Below are positions 1 through 5,237 of a stretch of DNA of 10,121 nt, in pieces. Source of the stretch: JAQVUB01 sp033809415 (GTDB lineage: Bacteria; Verrucomicrobiota; Lentisphaeria; Oligosphaerales; Oligosphaeraceae); assembly GCA_033809415.1 (NCBI GenBank), contig JAPXLT010000171.1, positions 1 through 10,121 on the forward strand, written 5' to 3'. The notes beneath the pieces are model-generated. The model was not told the origin of the DNA. It did not search any database and saw only the letters and a program-made list of their open reading frames with translations. The position numbers were made by a program, and so were the translations under genes. Position 1 is the stretch's first letter. Every line of letters begins with the position of its first letter.

Positions 1-126
1 ATTGTGGACATTGTGGACATTGTGGACATTGTGGACATTGTGGACATTGTGGACATTGTGGACATTGTGGACATTGTGGACATTGTGGACATTGTGGACA
101 TTGTGGACATTGTGGACATTGTGGAC
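1..126. repeat. 9-bp minisatellite, 14 perfect units
   Basis: Fourteen uninterrupted copies of ATTGTGGAC start at the first base of the window, so the array probably continues upstream. All units are identical, which suggests recent expansion or active homogenisation. Because the unit is a multiple of three, it stays open in several frames (repeating D-I-V or W-T-L peptides). Those frames run straight into non-coding repeat sequence after position 126 and have no ribosome binding site, so I do not call a gene. A near-complete reverse complement of one unit (GTCCACAA) occurs alone at 231-238. Confidence 0.95.
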
Positions 127-143
127 AGAACACAGACACCACG

Positions 144-223
144 CACCACGCCTCTGTCATTCAGCAGGAAAAGACGAAAGGCACCTTCACAACCGGGACG
201 GTTGCGCCACTTTTTTAAACCGC
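144..223 (+). repeat. 80-bp block, copy 1, with terminator-like hairpin
   Basis: This block is nearly identical to 255-332. It contains a hairpin at 188-206 (left arm CACAACCG, loop GGA, right arm CGGTTGCG, one A-C mismatch). Four bases later comes a run of six T (211-216), so on the plus strand it looks like an intrinsic terminator. A shorter relative lies at 9338-9367. The role could be termination of a transcript entering from upstream, or the block could be a dispersed repeat that happens to fold. Confidence 0.75.
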
Positions 224-254
224 AACCATTGTCCACAAAGCTTTGAACTGTGAA

Positions 255-332
255 CACCACGCCTCTGTCATTCAGCAGGAAAAGACGAAAGGCACCACAC
301 AACCGGGACGGTTGCGCCACTTTTTAAACCGC
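255..332 (+). repeat. 80-bp block, copy 2, with terminator-like hairpin
   Basis: This is the second copy of the block at 144-223, in direct orientation 111 bp downstream. It differs by a few bases at 295-298 and by five rather than six T in the T-run. The hairpin is at 298-316 and the T-run at 321-325. Between the copies lie 31 bp that include the CAAAGCTTTG palindrome. Confidence 0.75.
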
Positions 333-370
333 GTGCCATCCCATCCGTCTGAGCAACAACCCTATATAAA

Positions 371-406
371 ATTTTCGTGTTTTTCGTGTGGTTCGTGGTT
401 AAAAAA
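371..406 (-). repeat. Dispersed CACGAA element, minus orientation
   Basis: Read on the minus strand this gives TTTTTTAACCACGAA followed by two more CACGAA cores at 9- to 10-bp spacing. It belongs to the family seen at 1961, 1980, 4941, 5022, 7965, 8422 and 9176. Unlike the copies next to stop codons, no convincing gene ends just upstream of it on its own strand. Confidence 0.8.
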
Positions 407-540
407 TCCTTTTTGGACGCGGTCTAATTATACCTTAGTCCATAAAAAATCCAAACTGAAGCGGCATTCTTTTTCGCACTTCTGCTTGCAAATTCGCTTT
501 TGCAGCACTATTTTTCAACATGGACAGACATCCCCAACGC

Positions 541-596
541 CCTGCCCCCTGCCCCCTGCCCCCTGCCCCCTGCCCCCTGCACCCTGCACCCTGCAC
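541..596 (+). repeat. 7-bp tandem array, 8 units, C-rich on + strand
   Basis: Eight 7-bp units: five CCTGCCC followed by three CCTGCAC, ending 10 bp before the AAGGAG ribosome binding site of the FAD oxidoreductase gene. The minus strand is a G-run repeat able to form a G-quadruplex. If the gene is transcribed from upstream, the array is part of the mRNA leader, and changes in unit number could affect expression. The reverse complement of the same array, also eight units long, is at 4881-4936. Confidence 0.9.
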
Positions 597-617
597 CCTT
601 TTCAGTAAGGAGAAACC

Positions 618-1937
618 ATGGCTACCGTAACATATCAAAAGCAAGTACCCGTCCGTCATGACGTTGATCTTTTTGTAGCAGGTGGCGGGCCGGCGGGCAT
701 TGCCGCTGCGCTAGCAGCCGTCCGTGAGGGGCGCAGCGTTTTTCTGGCGGAGGGTCAGAGCTGCCTTGGCGGCATGGGCACTGCCGGCATGATTCCAGCA
801 TTCATGACTTTTGGCGACGGCGTCAATTTTCTGGCAGACGGCATCGGTCGAGAGGTTTTGGACAACCTGACCGCTGAAAAGGGACCGCAGCATCCAACGC
901 ATGCCACCGCCATCCCGGCGGAAATGCTCAAGCGCGTCTATGACCGCATGCTGGTGCAGGCCGGGGTGCAGTTTTCCTTTCATGTGCAAGTCGTCGATGT
1001 CCTTTGCAACCAGGGACATGTCGAAATGGCCATCTGCAACGGGAAAAGCGGATTCTTTGCCGTCAAGGCGAAAATATTTGTTGATGCCACCGGCGACGGC
1101 GACCTCTCCGTTTGGGCTGGTGCTCCCTTCGAGAAAGGGGATCAGGACGGCAATATGATGCCTGGAACCCTGTGCAGTCTTTGGAGCGGTGTCGATTTCG
1201 AACAATATACAGCCAGCGGAGTTTCACCAAGAAGCAAGCTCCAGGAAGCATTTGACAAGGGCGTCTTCACCGTCCATGACCCGCATCATCCCGGCATGTG
1301 GAGAGTCGGACGGCAAGTCGCCGGCGGAAATATCGGGCATGCCTTCGGGGTCGATGCCACGGATGAACGCTCCTTGACAAAATATCTTATCGAGGGACGC
1401 GAGCGGCTACCCGAGTTCGAACGCTTCTATCGCGAATATATACCTGGTTTCCAAGATATTGAACTGGTCGGCAGCGGCTCCCTGCTGGGAATACGCGAAA
1501 GCCGCCGAATCCTTGGCGACTATGTACTCAATGTCGAGGACTTCCGGAAACGGGCGGTTTTTGACGATGAGATCGGGCGGTACTGCTATCCGGTGGATAT
1601 ACATCCCTACCGGCCATCTGCGGAAACTTATGCCGCCTTCGAGAAGGAATTCAAGGAGAACCTGCGTTATAAGCAAGGCGAGAGCTACGGCATCCCCTAT
1701 CGCTGCCTGACTCCGCTGAAAACCGACAACCTACTGGTGGCCGGGCGCTGCATCAGCACCGACCAGAAAATCCAGGGGTCGGTGCGCGTCATGCCGGGAT
1801 GCTATATCACCGGGCAGGCCGTCGGCATCGCCGCAGCCCTCTGTTGCGAAAACCGCTGCGATACCCGCTCCATCTCGATCACCGCATTGCACCAGCGCCT
1901 GAAAAAAATCGGAGCATTCCTCCCCAACGCAGAATAA
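618..1937 (+). CDS. FAD-dependent oxidoreductase, FAD_oxidored family
   Basis: A 439-residue protein predicted to be a cytoplasmic flavoenzyme that binds FAD through an N-terminal Rossmann fold. The nucleotide-binding loop GGGPAG is at residues 22-27, with the acidic residue ending the second strand at E45, followed by a GGMGTAG motif at 51-57 typical of the FAD_oxidored (PF12831-like) group. A second FAD-contact segment lies near the C terminus (NLLVAGRC, around 371-378, then a PGCYITGQAVG stretch). There is no signal peptide or membrane segment. The start is fixed by AAGGAG at 607-612, five bases before the ATG. The gene stands alone and converges on the 2-oxoacid oxidoreductase operon. The substrate cannot be told: relatives are often annotated only as 'FAD-dependent oxidoreductase'. 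The fold assignment is firm, the reaction unknown. Confidence 0.88.
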   Translation: MATVTYQKQVPVRHDVDLFVAGGGPAGIAAALAAVREGRSVFLAEGQSCLGGMGTAGMIPAFMTFGDGVNFLADGIGREVLDNLTAEKGPQHPTHATAIPAEMLKRVYDRMLVQAGVQFSFHVQVVDVLCNQGHVEMAICNGKSGFFAVKAKIFVDATGDGDLSVWAGAPFEKGDQDGNMMPGTLCSLWSGVDFEQYTASGVSPRSKLQEAFDKGVFTVHDPHHPGMWRVGRQVAGGNIGHAFGVDATDERSLTKYLIEGRERLPEFERFYREYIPGFQDIELVGSGSLLGIRESRRILGDYVLNVEDFRKRAVFDDEIGRYCYPVDIHPYRPSAETYAAFEKEFKENLRYKQGESYGIPYRCLTPLKTDNLLVAGRCISTDQKIQGSVRVMPGCYITGQAVGIAAALCCENRCDTRSISITALHQRLKKIGAFLPNAE

Positions 1938-1960
1938 AACCGACTTGGGGCGAACTTATT

Positions 1961-1986
1961 TTTAAACAACGAAAGGCACGAAAAAA
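1961..1986 (+). repeat. CACGAA element after FAD oxidoreductase stop
   Basis: The copy reads TTTAAACAACGAAAGGCACG on the plus strand and starts 24 bp after the TAA stop of the upstream gene. It overlaps the minus-oriented copy at 1980-2019, and together they form a perfect hairpin. Confidence 0.75.
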
Positions 1987-2000
1987 TTCGTGCCTTTCGT
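1969..2000. terminator. Hairpin between convergent genes, possible bidirectional terminator
   Basis: A perfect 14-bp inverted repeat (1969-1982 with 1987-2000) encloses a four-base AAAA loop and sits between two converging genes. It is made from two opposed CACGAA elements. Neither side has a proper T-run directly after the stem, so it is not a canonical intrinsic terminator. It could still cause pausing, protect 3' ends or form a stem in both transcripts. Confidence 0.5.
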
Positions 2001-2019
2001 GTGGTTCGTGGTTAAGAAA
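1980..2019 (-). repeat. CACGAA element after the beta-gamma subunit stop
   Basis: On the minus strand the sequence directly after the TGA stop (2020-2022) reads TTCTTAACCACGAA, then two more CACGAA cores at exactly 9-bp spacing, then a T-run. This is one of the cleanest copies of the family and it touches the stop codon. Confidence 0.8.
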
Positions 2020-3435
2020 TCAGATATTTTGGCTGGTCCAGTTTTTGGCGACTTTGAGTAGTTCGACGTTCATCGGGATCAGCTTTGGTTTTTTCGCGAA
2101 GTTTTCCTCGAGTGCTCGAACGAAGGCTTCGTCCGGGAGTTTTGTCATTCCGGTTGCCATCATCACGCCGAACATAATGGTATTGGCGCCTCTGGAATTG
2201 CCGGCCTTATCGGCAAGTTCCTGGGCGGGAACGGCGATCCCCTTGCAGCCTTCGGGGATTTCGACTTCACCCATAAGGGCATCATAGATGATCGTGCCGC
2301 CGACTTTGACGTCGTTCTTGAAGCGCTCGAAAGACGGGCGGTTCATGGCAATCAATAGGTCCGGCTGATAGACGATCGGGGAGCCAATCGGGGAATCCGA
2401 GATGATCACCGAGCAGTTCGAGGTGCCCCCGCGCTGTTCGGGCCCGTAGGAAGGATACCAGGAAACCTGGCAGCCGGCAGCCTGCGCAGCCTGTGTCAAC
2501 ATGATCCCGAGGCTCAGCACGCCCTGTCCGCCAAAACCGGCAATCTTGACTTTCGCCTCGCCTTGCACCATCGCCCCGCTTACCGGAGGCGCTACGGTAT
2601 CAAGATCGAAAATCTTCTCGAGGGAAGCAGTGCTGAAATCACTTTGCGTGCGCTCGACAGGCGTTGCCTCGGCGGTCAGGTCGCGGAAGTTTTTCACCGG
2701 GAATTCCTTCATCATTTCCTGGTTGATCCACTCGCTGTTGGCGACTGGGGATGCACCCAGGTTGGTCGGACATGGTGAAAGGACTTCGACGAAGGTGTAG
2801 CCTTTGCCGTCGCGCTGAATTTCCAGCGCTTTGCGTACCGCCTTGCGGGCATTGCGGACATTGGCCGGATCGGACAGGGCAACCCGTTCGACATAGACCG
2901 GCGCTTTCAGGCTGCTGATCAGTTCGCACATGTGCAAAGGATAGCCCTGGGTCATCGGATCGCGCCCATTGGGACAGGTGATCGTTTTTTCACCGATCAG
3001 AGTCGTTGGCGCCATTTGCCCGCCGGTCATTCCGTAGACCGTATTGTTGACAAAGAAGACGGCCATTTTTTCGCCGCGGTTGGCGGCTTGCAGCGTTTCA
3101 TTAAGTCCGATCGAGGCCAGGTCGCCGTCACCCTGATAGGAAATGACAACCTTGTCGGTTGCGCGGGAGACGCCGGTGGCGACTGCCGGTGCGCGCCCAT
3201 GGGCAACTTGGATATTTCCGCAATCGAAGTAGTAGTACGCGAAGACGGCACAGCCGACCGGACTGATCATGACCGTGCGATCCTGCAAATCGAAATCTGC
3301 GAGTGCTTCGCCGATCAGCTTGTGCAGAATTCCATGACCGCAGCCGGGGCAGTAGTGCGTGGCGGTCGGTGCGGCTCCCCCTTTGCGGGGAAATTCTTTA
3401 TAAAGACCTTTGGTGCAGGTTATTTTTTCTGACAT
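2020..3435 (-). CDS. 2-oxoacid:ferredoxin oxidoreductase, fused beta-gamma subunit
   Basis: A 471-residue fusion of two subunits of a thiamine-pyrophosphate (TPP) enzyme that oxidatively decarboxylates 2-oxoacids to acyl-CoA and reduces ferredoxin. Residues 1 to about 252 are the TPP-binding beta subunit: HYCPGCGHG at 27-35, the GDGD motif at 102-105 and NNTVYGMTGGQ at 130-140 for TPP/Mg2+ binding. Residues about 253-293 look like a linker. From 295 the gamma (acceptor oxidoreductase) domain begins with GFGGQG at 300-305 and YPSYGPEQRGG at 327-337. Beta and gamma are separate proteins in many relatives; here one reading frame covers both without a break. The start has GAGGTG at 3441-3446, five bases upstream. 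It is the last gene of the ferredoxin-alpha-betagamma operon, 35 bp after alpha. Substrate could be branched-chain 2-oxoacids or 2-oxoglutarate; motifs visible here do not decide. Confidence 0.9.
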   Translation of the reverse strand: MSEKITCTKGLYKEFPRKGGAAPTATHYCPGCGHGILHKLIGEALADFDLQDRTVMISPVGCAVFAYYYFDCGNIQVAHGRAPAVATGVSRATDKVVISYQGDGDLASIGLNETLQAANRGEKMAVFFVNNTVYGMTGGQMAPTTLIGEKTITCPNGRDPMTQGYPLHMCELISSLKAPVYVERVALSDPANVRNARKAVRKALEIQRDGKGYTFVEVLSPCPTNLGASPVANSEWINQEMMKEFPVKNFRDLTAEATPVERTQSDFSTASLEKIFDLDTVAPPVSGAMVQGEAKVKIAGFGGQGVLSLGIMLTQAAQAAGCQVSWYPSYGPEQRGGTSNCSVIISDSPIGSPIVYQPDLLIAMNRPSFERFKNDVKVGGTIIYDALMGEVEIPEGCKGIAVPAQELADKAGNSRGANTIMFGVMMATGMTKLPDEAFVRALEENFAKKPKLIPMNVELLKVAKNWTSQNI

Positions 3436-3470
3436 CTTTACACCTCAATATTTGATAATTCGCAACGTGG

Positions 3471-4526
3471 TTATTTCCCCGCAACAGCCAGGATTTTTTC
3501 TTTGACCTGGTCAAGCGTCAGCAGATTGCCGCCAAGGCGGTTGACCAATTCGACCGGGCGCGAACAACCAATCGCCAGACGAATGTCATCGGCCATCTGC
3601 CCATTGCTCATCTCGACACTGATAAACGTGACGCCCGGGCGTGCGGCAAGAGCCTGCAACTGCTTCTTCGGGAAGGGGAACAGGGTCTTGGGGCGGAACA
3701 AGCCGACTTTCAGGCCCAGCGCACGCCCCTTTTCCACGGCGGATTCGCAGATGCGCGCGGAAATTCCGTAGGCCACCAGAACGATGTCGGCATCGCTGGT
3801 CTGCTGCTCCTCGAAGAGGACTTCCGCTTTTTCGATGGCAGCATATTTTTCCTGCAGGCGGTTATTGAAAGCTTCGAGCTGGTCGAAGTCCAGAAAGATG
3901 CTGGTGACCAGATTTTTACGGGTTTCCGGGGTGCCCGCGACCGCCCAGCTGTTGTCAACGACGGGTTGAAATGCCTTTTCCGGGAAGCGCAACGGTTCGA
4001 TCATCTGGCCAAGGACGCCATCGGCGAGAACATAGACGGGTGTGCGCCACTTGTCAGCCAGCTCGAAGGCCTTGATCGTAGCATCGCACATTTCCTGCAC
4101 GCTGTTGGGTGCTAATACGATACAGCGATAATTGCCGTGCCCGCCGCCTTTGACAACCTGATTGTAATCAGCCTGTTCGGGACCGATATTGCCCAGTCCC
4201 GGGCCAGCCCGCATGATGTCAACGATGACCGCAGGCAACTCAGCGCCGGCAAGATAGGAAACGCCTTCCTGCATCAGGCTGATCCCCGGGCCGGATGAGG
4301 CGGTGAAAACGCGATGGCCGGTAGCGGCAGCGCCATAGCACATGTTGATCGAAGCTTCCTCCGACTCCGCCTGTACAAATTTTCGCCCCAGCATCGGATA
4401 GTATTTCGAGGCCTCATGAAGAACTTCACTGGCCGGGGTAATGGGATAGCCAAAAAAACAGTCGGAGCCGGCATAGAGGGCACCGACAACCACAGCGGTA
4501 TTGCCTTTTACAAGTTTAGTAGCCAT
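3471..4526 (-). CDS. 2-oxoacid:ferredoxin oxidoreductase alpha subunit, VorB/KorA type
   Basis: A 351-residue alpha subunit that supplies the pyrimidine-side domain for TPP and pairs with the beta-gamma protein encoded 35 bp downstream. Visible family motifs are GYPITPASE at 26-34, QAESE at 52-56, then TASSGPG, a RAGPGLGNIGPEQ-like stretch and GGGHGNYR. Length fits the short KorA/VorB type, which carries no fused gamma domain. Overall it resembles proteins usually labelled '3-methyl-2-oxobutanoate dehydrogenase subunit VorB', so 2-oxoisovalerate and other branched-chain 2-oxoacids are the favoured substrates. 2-oxoglutarate is the main alternative. The ribosome site is weak (GGAAG-like, 4531-4536). 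The ferredoxin gene lies 45 bp upstream on the same strand. Confidence 0.9.
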   Translation of the reverse strand: MATKLVKGNTAVVVGALYAGSDCFFGYPITPASEVLHEASKYYPMLGRKFVQAESEEASINMCYGAAATGHRVFTASSGPGISLMQEGVSYLAGAELPAVIVDIMRAGPGLGNIGPEQADYNQVVKGGGHGNYRCIVLAPNSVQEMCDATIKAFELADKWRTPVYVLADGVLGQMIEPLRFPEKAFQPVVDNSWAVAGTPETRKNLVTSIFLDFDQLEAFNNRLQEKYAAIEKAEVLFEEQQTSDADIVLVAYGISARICESAVEKGRALGLKVGLFRPKTLFPFPKKQLQALAARPGVTFISVEMSNGQMADDIRLAIGCSRPVELVNRLGGNLLTLDQVKEKILAVAGK

Positions 4527-4571
4527 AATCTTCCAGTATTTATCGGGTTTCTGTACAATGACAAAGCGAGA

Positions 4572-4805
4572 TCAGTCTTTGGCCGGAATATGCACCTCGA
4601 TGGCATTGGGCTCGGGACAATTGTAAAAACAGTTGTTGCAGCCAATGCAACCGGTACCACTGTAGACGACATAACGGTACCCGCGCTTATTCAACTCCTT
4701 GCCAAGCTGCAACACCTTCTTAGGACAGGCAACAACACAACGCCCGCAGGACTTGCATTCCACGGGGTTGATCAAAGGATACGGCTTGCTACGATCAATT
4801 TCCAT
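4572..4805 (-). CDS. 2x[4Fe-4S] ferredoxin subunit of 2-oxoacid oxidoreductase
   Basis: A 77-residue ferredoxin-like delta subunit. Two cluster motifs are complete: C17, C20, C23, C27 followed by P28, and C53, C56, C59, C63 followed by P64, each of the form CxxCxxCxxxCP. It should pass electrons from the TPP site to soluble ferredoxin. The start ATG is preceded by AAGGAG (4816-4821) with a 10-base spacer, and a strong promoter lies just beyond. It is the first gene of the operon with the alpha and fused beta-gamma genes, the order often seen for VOR/KOR-type enzymes. Confidence 0.9.
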   Translation of the reverse strand: MEIDRSKPYPLINPVECKSCGRCVVACPKKVLQLGKELNKRGYRYVVYSGTGCIGCNNCFYNCPEPNAIEVHIPAKD

Positions 4806-4845
4806 AATTATAAAACTCCTTAAAGCAACTAAAAAGAAAGCTTTT

Positions 4846-4873
4846 AATATAATGTTTTTGATGGGATAGTCAA
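4846..4873 (-). promoter_or_regulatory. Sigma70-like promoter of the 2-oxoacid oxidoreductase operon
   Basis: On the minus strand, TTGACT (4868-4873) and TATATT (4846-4851) are separated by 16 bp, and each matches five of six consensus bases. Transcription would begin around 4839, giving a leader of about 35 bases that contains the AAGGAG site of the ferredoxin gene. The G-rich array begins eight bases upstream of the -35 box. Confidence 0.6.
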
Positions 4874-4880
4874 GAGGATA

Positions 4881-4936
4881 GGGGACAGGGGACAGGGGGC
4901 AGGGGACAGGGGGCAGGGGGCAGGGGGCAGGGGGCA
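4881..4936 (+). repeat. 7-bp tandem array, 8 units, G-rich on + strand
   Basis: Eight 7-bp units, GGGGGCA with three GGGGACA variants (units 1, 2 and 4). It is the reverse complement of the array at 541-596 and has the same unit number. Runs of four or five G spaced by two or three bases make this strand a strong G-quadruplex candidate. It is directly followed by a CACGAA element and lies just upstream of the operon promoter on the other strand. Confidence 0.9.
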
Positions 4937-5063
4937 GTTTTTTTTACCACGAAAGACACGAACGGGCACGAAAAATTTCATGGAAATGGCTTTGTCTGCG
5001 AGAATGCGTCGTATTTCTCATGAAATTTTTTGTGTTCTTTCGTGCTTTTCGTGGTTAAAAAAA
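4937..5063. repeat. Inverted pair of CACGAA elements
   Basis: A plus-oriented copy (about 4941-4975) and a minus-oriented copy (about 5022-5060) face each other and extend into matching flanks that end in TTTCATG/CATGAAA. Over the 36 bases from CCACGAAA to TTTCATG, the two arms agree at 30 positions. The centre of about 35 bp (4984-5018) is unrelated. The structure could form a long imperfect hairpin or cruciform between the two divergent promoters. Confidence 0.75.
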
Positions 5064-5086
5064 GAATTGTTAAAAAAACTTTAAAA

Positions 5087-5102
5087 ACACTATCGGTTGC
5101 GT
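5087..5102 (+). promoter_or_regulatory. NrdR-like box 1, upstream
   Basis: The 16-bp site ACACTATCGGTTGCGT matches 12 of 16 positions of the commonly quoted NrdR consensus ACACWATATATWGTGT. On its own it would be weak, but it starts exactly 31 bp before the stronger box at 5118, the spacing expected for paired NrdR boxes. It ends just before the putative -35 element. Confidence 0.5.
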
Positions 5103-5131
5103 TTGCATTCTGTTTTGACAGCATATATAGT
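5103..5131 (+). promoter_or_regulatory. Putative nrdD promoter
   Basis: TTGCAT (5103-5108) and TATAGT (5126-5131) are separated by 17 bp. The -10 matches five of six bases, the -35 only three. The second NrdR-like box overlaps the -10 and the first box lies directly upstream of the -35, the arrangement expected for repression. Confidence 0.45.
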
Positions 5132-5133
5132 GT
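5118..5133 (+). promoter_or_regulatory. NrdR-like box 2, over the -10 element
   Basis: ACAGCATATATAGTGT matches 14 of 16 positions of the NrdR consensus ACACWATATATWGTGT. NrdR is a zinc-finger/ATP-cone repressor of ribonucleotide reductase genes in many bacteria. Its own gene is not in this window. The site lies 104 bp before the nrdD start codon and covers the putative -10. Confidence 0.65.
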
Positions 5134-5225
5134 CTTGGTTGCCGAGAATTCGCTTCTGACGATTGTTTTCGTTCAGGTGCATATACGGTTTTTCAGTTTA
5201 TTATTGTCTTAGAGTTAAAGAGAAA

Positions 5226-5230
5226 GGGAG
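5226..5230 (+). promoter_or_regulatory. Ribosome binding site that fixes the nrdD start
   Basis: GGGAG lies seven bases before ATG 5238. An in-frame ATG at 5163 would add 25 residues that do not look like an ATP cone and has no such site, so 5238 is preferred. Confidence 0.75.
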
Positions 5231-5237
5231 TGTTGTG

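Larger units (their letters stand above)
1..617. other. Gene-free, repeat-rich intergenic region
   Basis: No credible gene is seen here. The region holds the 9-bp minisatellite, two copies of an 80-bp block, a 10-bp palindrome (CAAAGCTTTG, 236-245), a reverse-oriented CACGAA element, and the 7-bp array just before the FAD oxidoreductase. The short open frames overlap these repeats and lack start signals. A weak promoter-like pair (TTGCAA at 486-491, TATTTT at 509-514, 17-nt spacer) could serve the downstream gene, but each hexamer matches consensus at only four of six positions. Confidence 0.7.
4806..5237. other. Divergent control region between two operons
   Basis: This 432-bp gene-free stretch lies between the minus-strand ferredoxin oxidoreductase operon and the plus-strand nrd operon. 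From left to right it holds the operon promoter, the G-rich 7-bp array, an inverted pair of CACGAA elements with a 35-bp centre, the NrdR-like boxes with the nrdD promoter, and a leader of roughly 100 bp to the nrdD ribosome site. I see no small gene in it. Confidence 0.7.

Noticed and set aside
1..126. Replication iterons or clustered DnaA boxes
   Set aside because: The reverse complement ATGTCCACA differs from the DnaA box at two key positions, the units have no spacing between them, and no replication gene or AT-rich unwinding region is seen.
2..253. Open frames through the 9-bp minisatellite and the first repeat block (80-83 codons)
   Set aside because: They are low-complexity peptides followed by translation of repeat sequence, with no ribosome site; the frames stay open only because the unit is nine bases long.
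1..332. CRISPR array
   Set aside because: The 9-bp units have no spacers and the 80-bp block occurs only twice, with no cas genes in the window.
411..435. TTGGAC with TTATAC as a promoter for the FAD oxidoreductase
   Set aside because: The spacing of about nine bases is far too short.
243..608. A 121-codon plus-strand open frame
   Set aside because: It is made of the repeat block, the CACGAA element and the 7-bp array, and ends in proline-rich translation of the array. It has no family resemblance.
435..659. A 74-codon minus-strand open frame followed by a CACGAA element at 371-406
   Set aside because: It would fit the stop-codon rule, but it overlaps the start of the FAD oxidoreductase gene and much of it is translated 7-bp array, so it is not credible as a gene.
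5115..5131. TTGACA at 5115-5120 as the nrdD -35 box
   Set aside because: The hexamer is perfect, but the TATAGT -10 begins only five bases later and nothing like a -10 lies 16-18 bp downstream; TTGCAT at 5103 has the right spacing.
5163..5237. N-terminal extension of NrdD from ATG 5163
   Set aside because: It has no ribosome site and the added residues do not belong to the ATP cone; ATG 5238 has GGGAG at good spacing.
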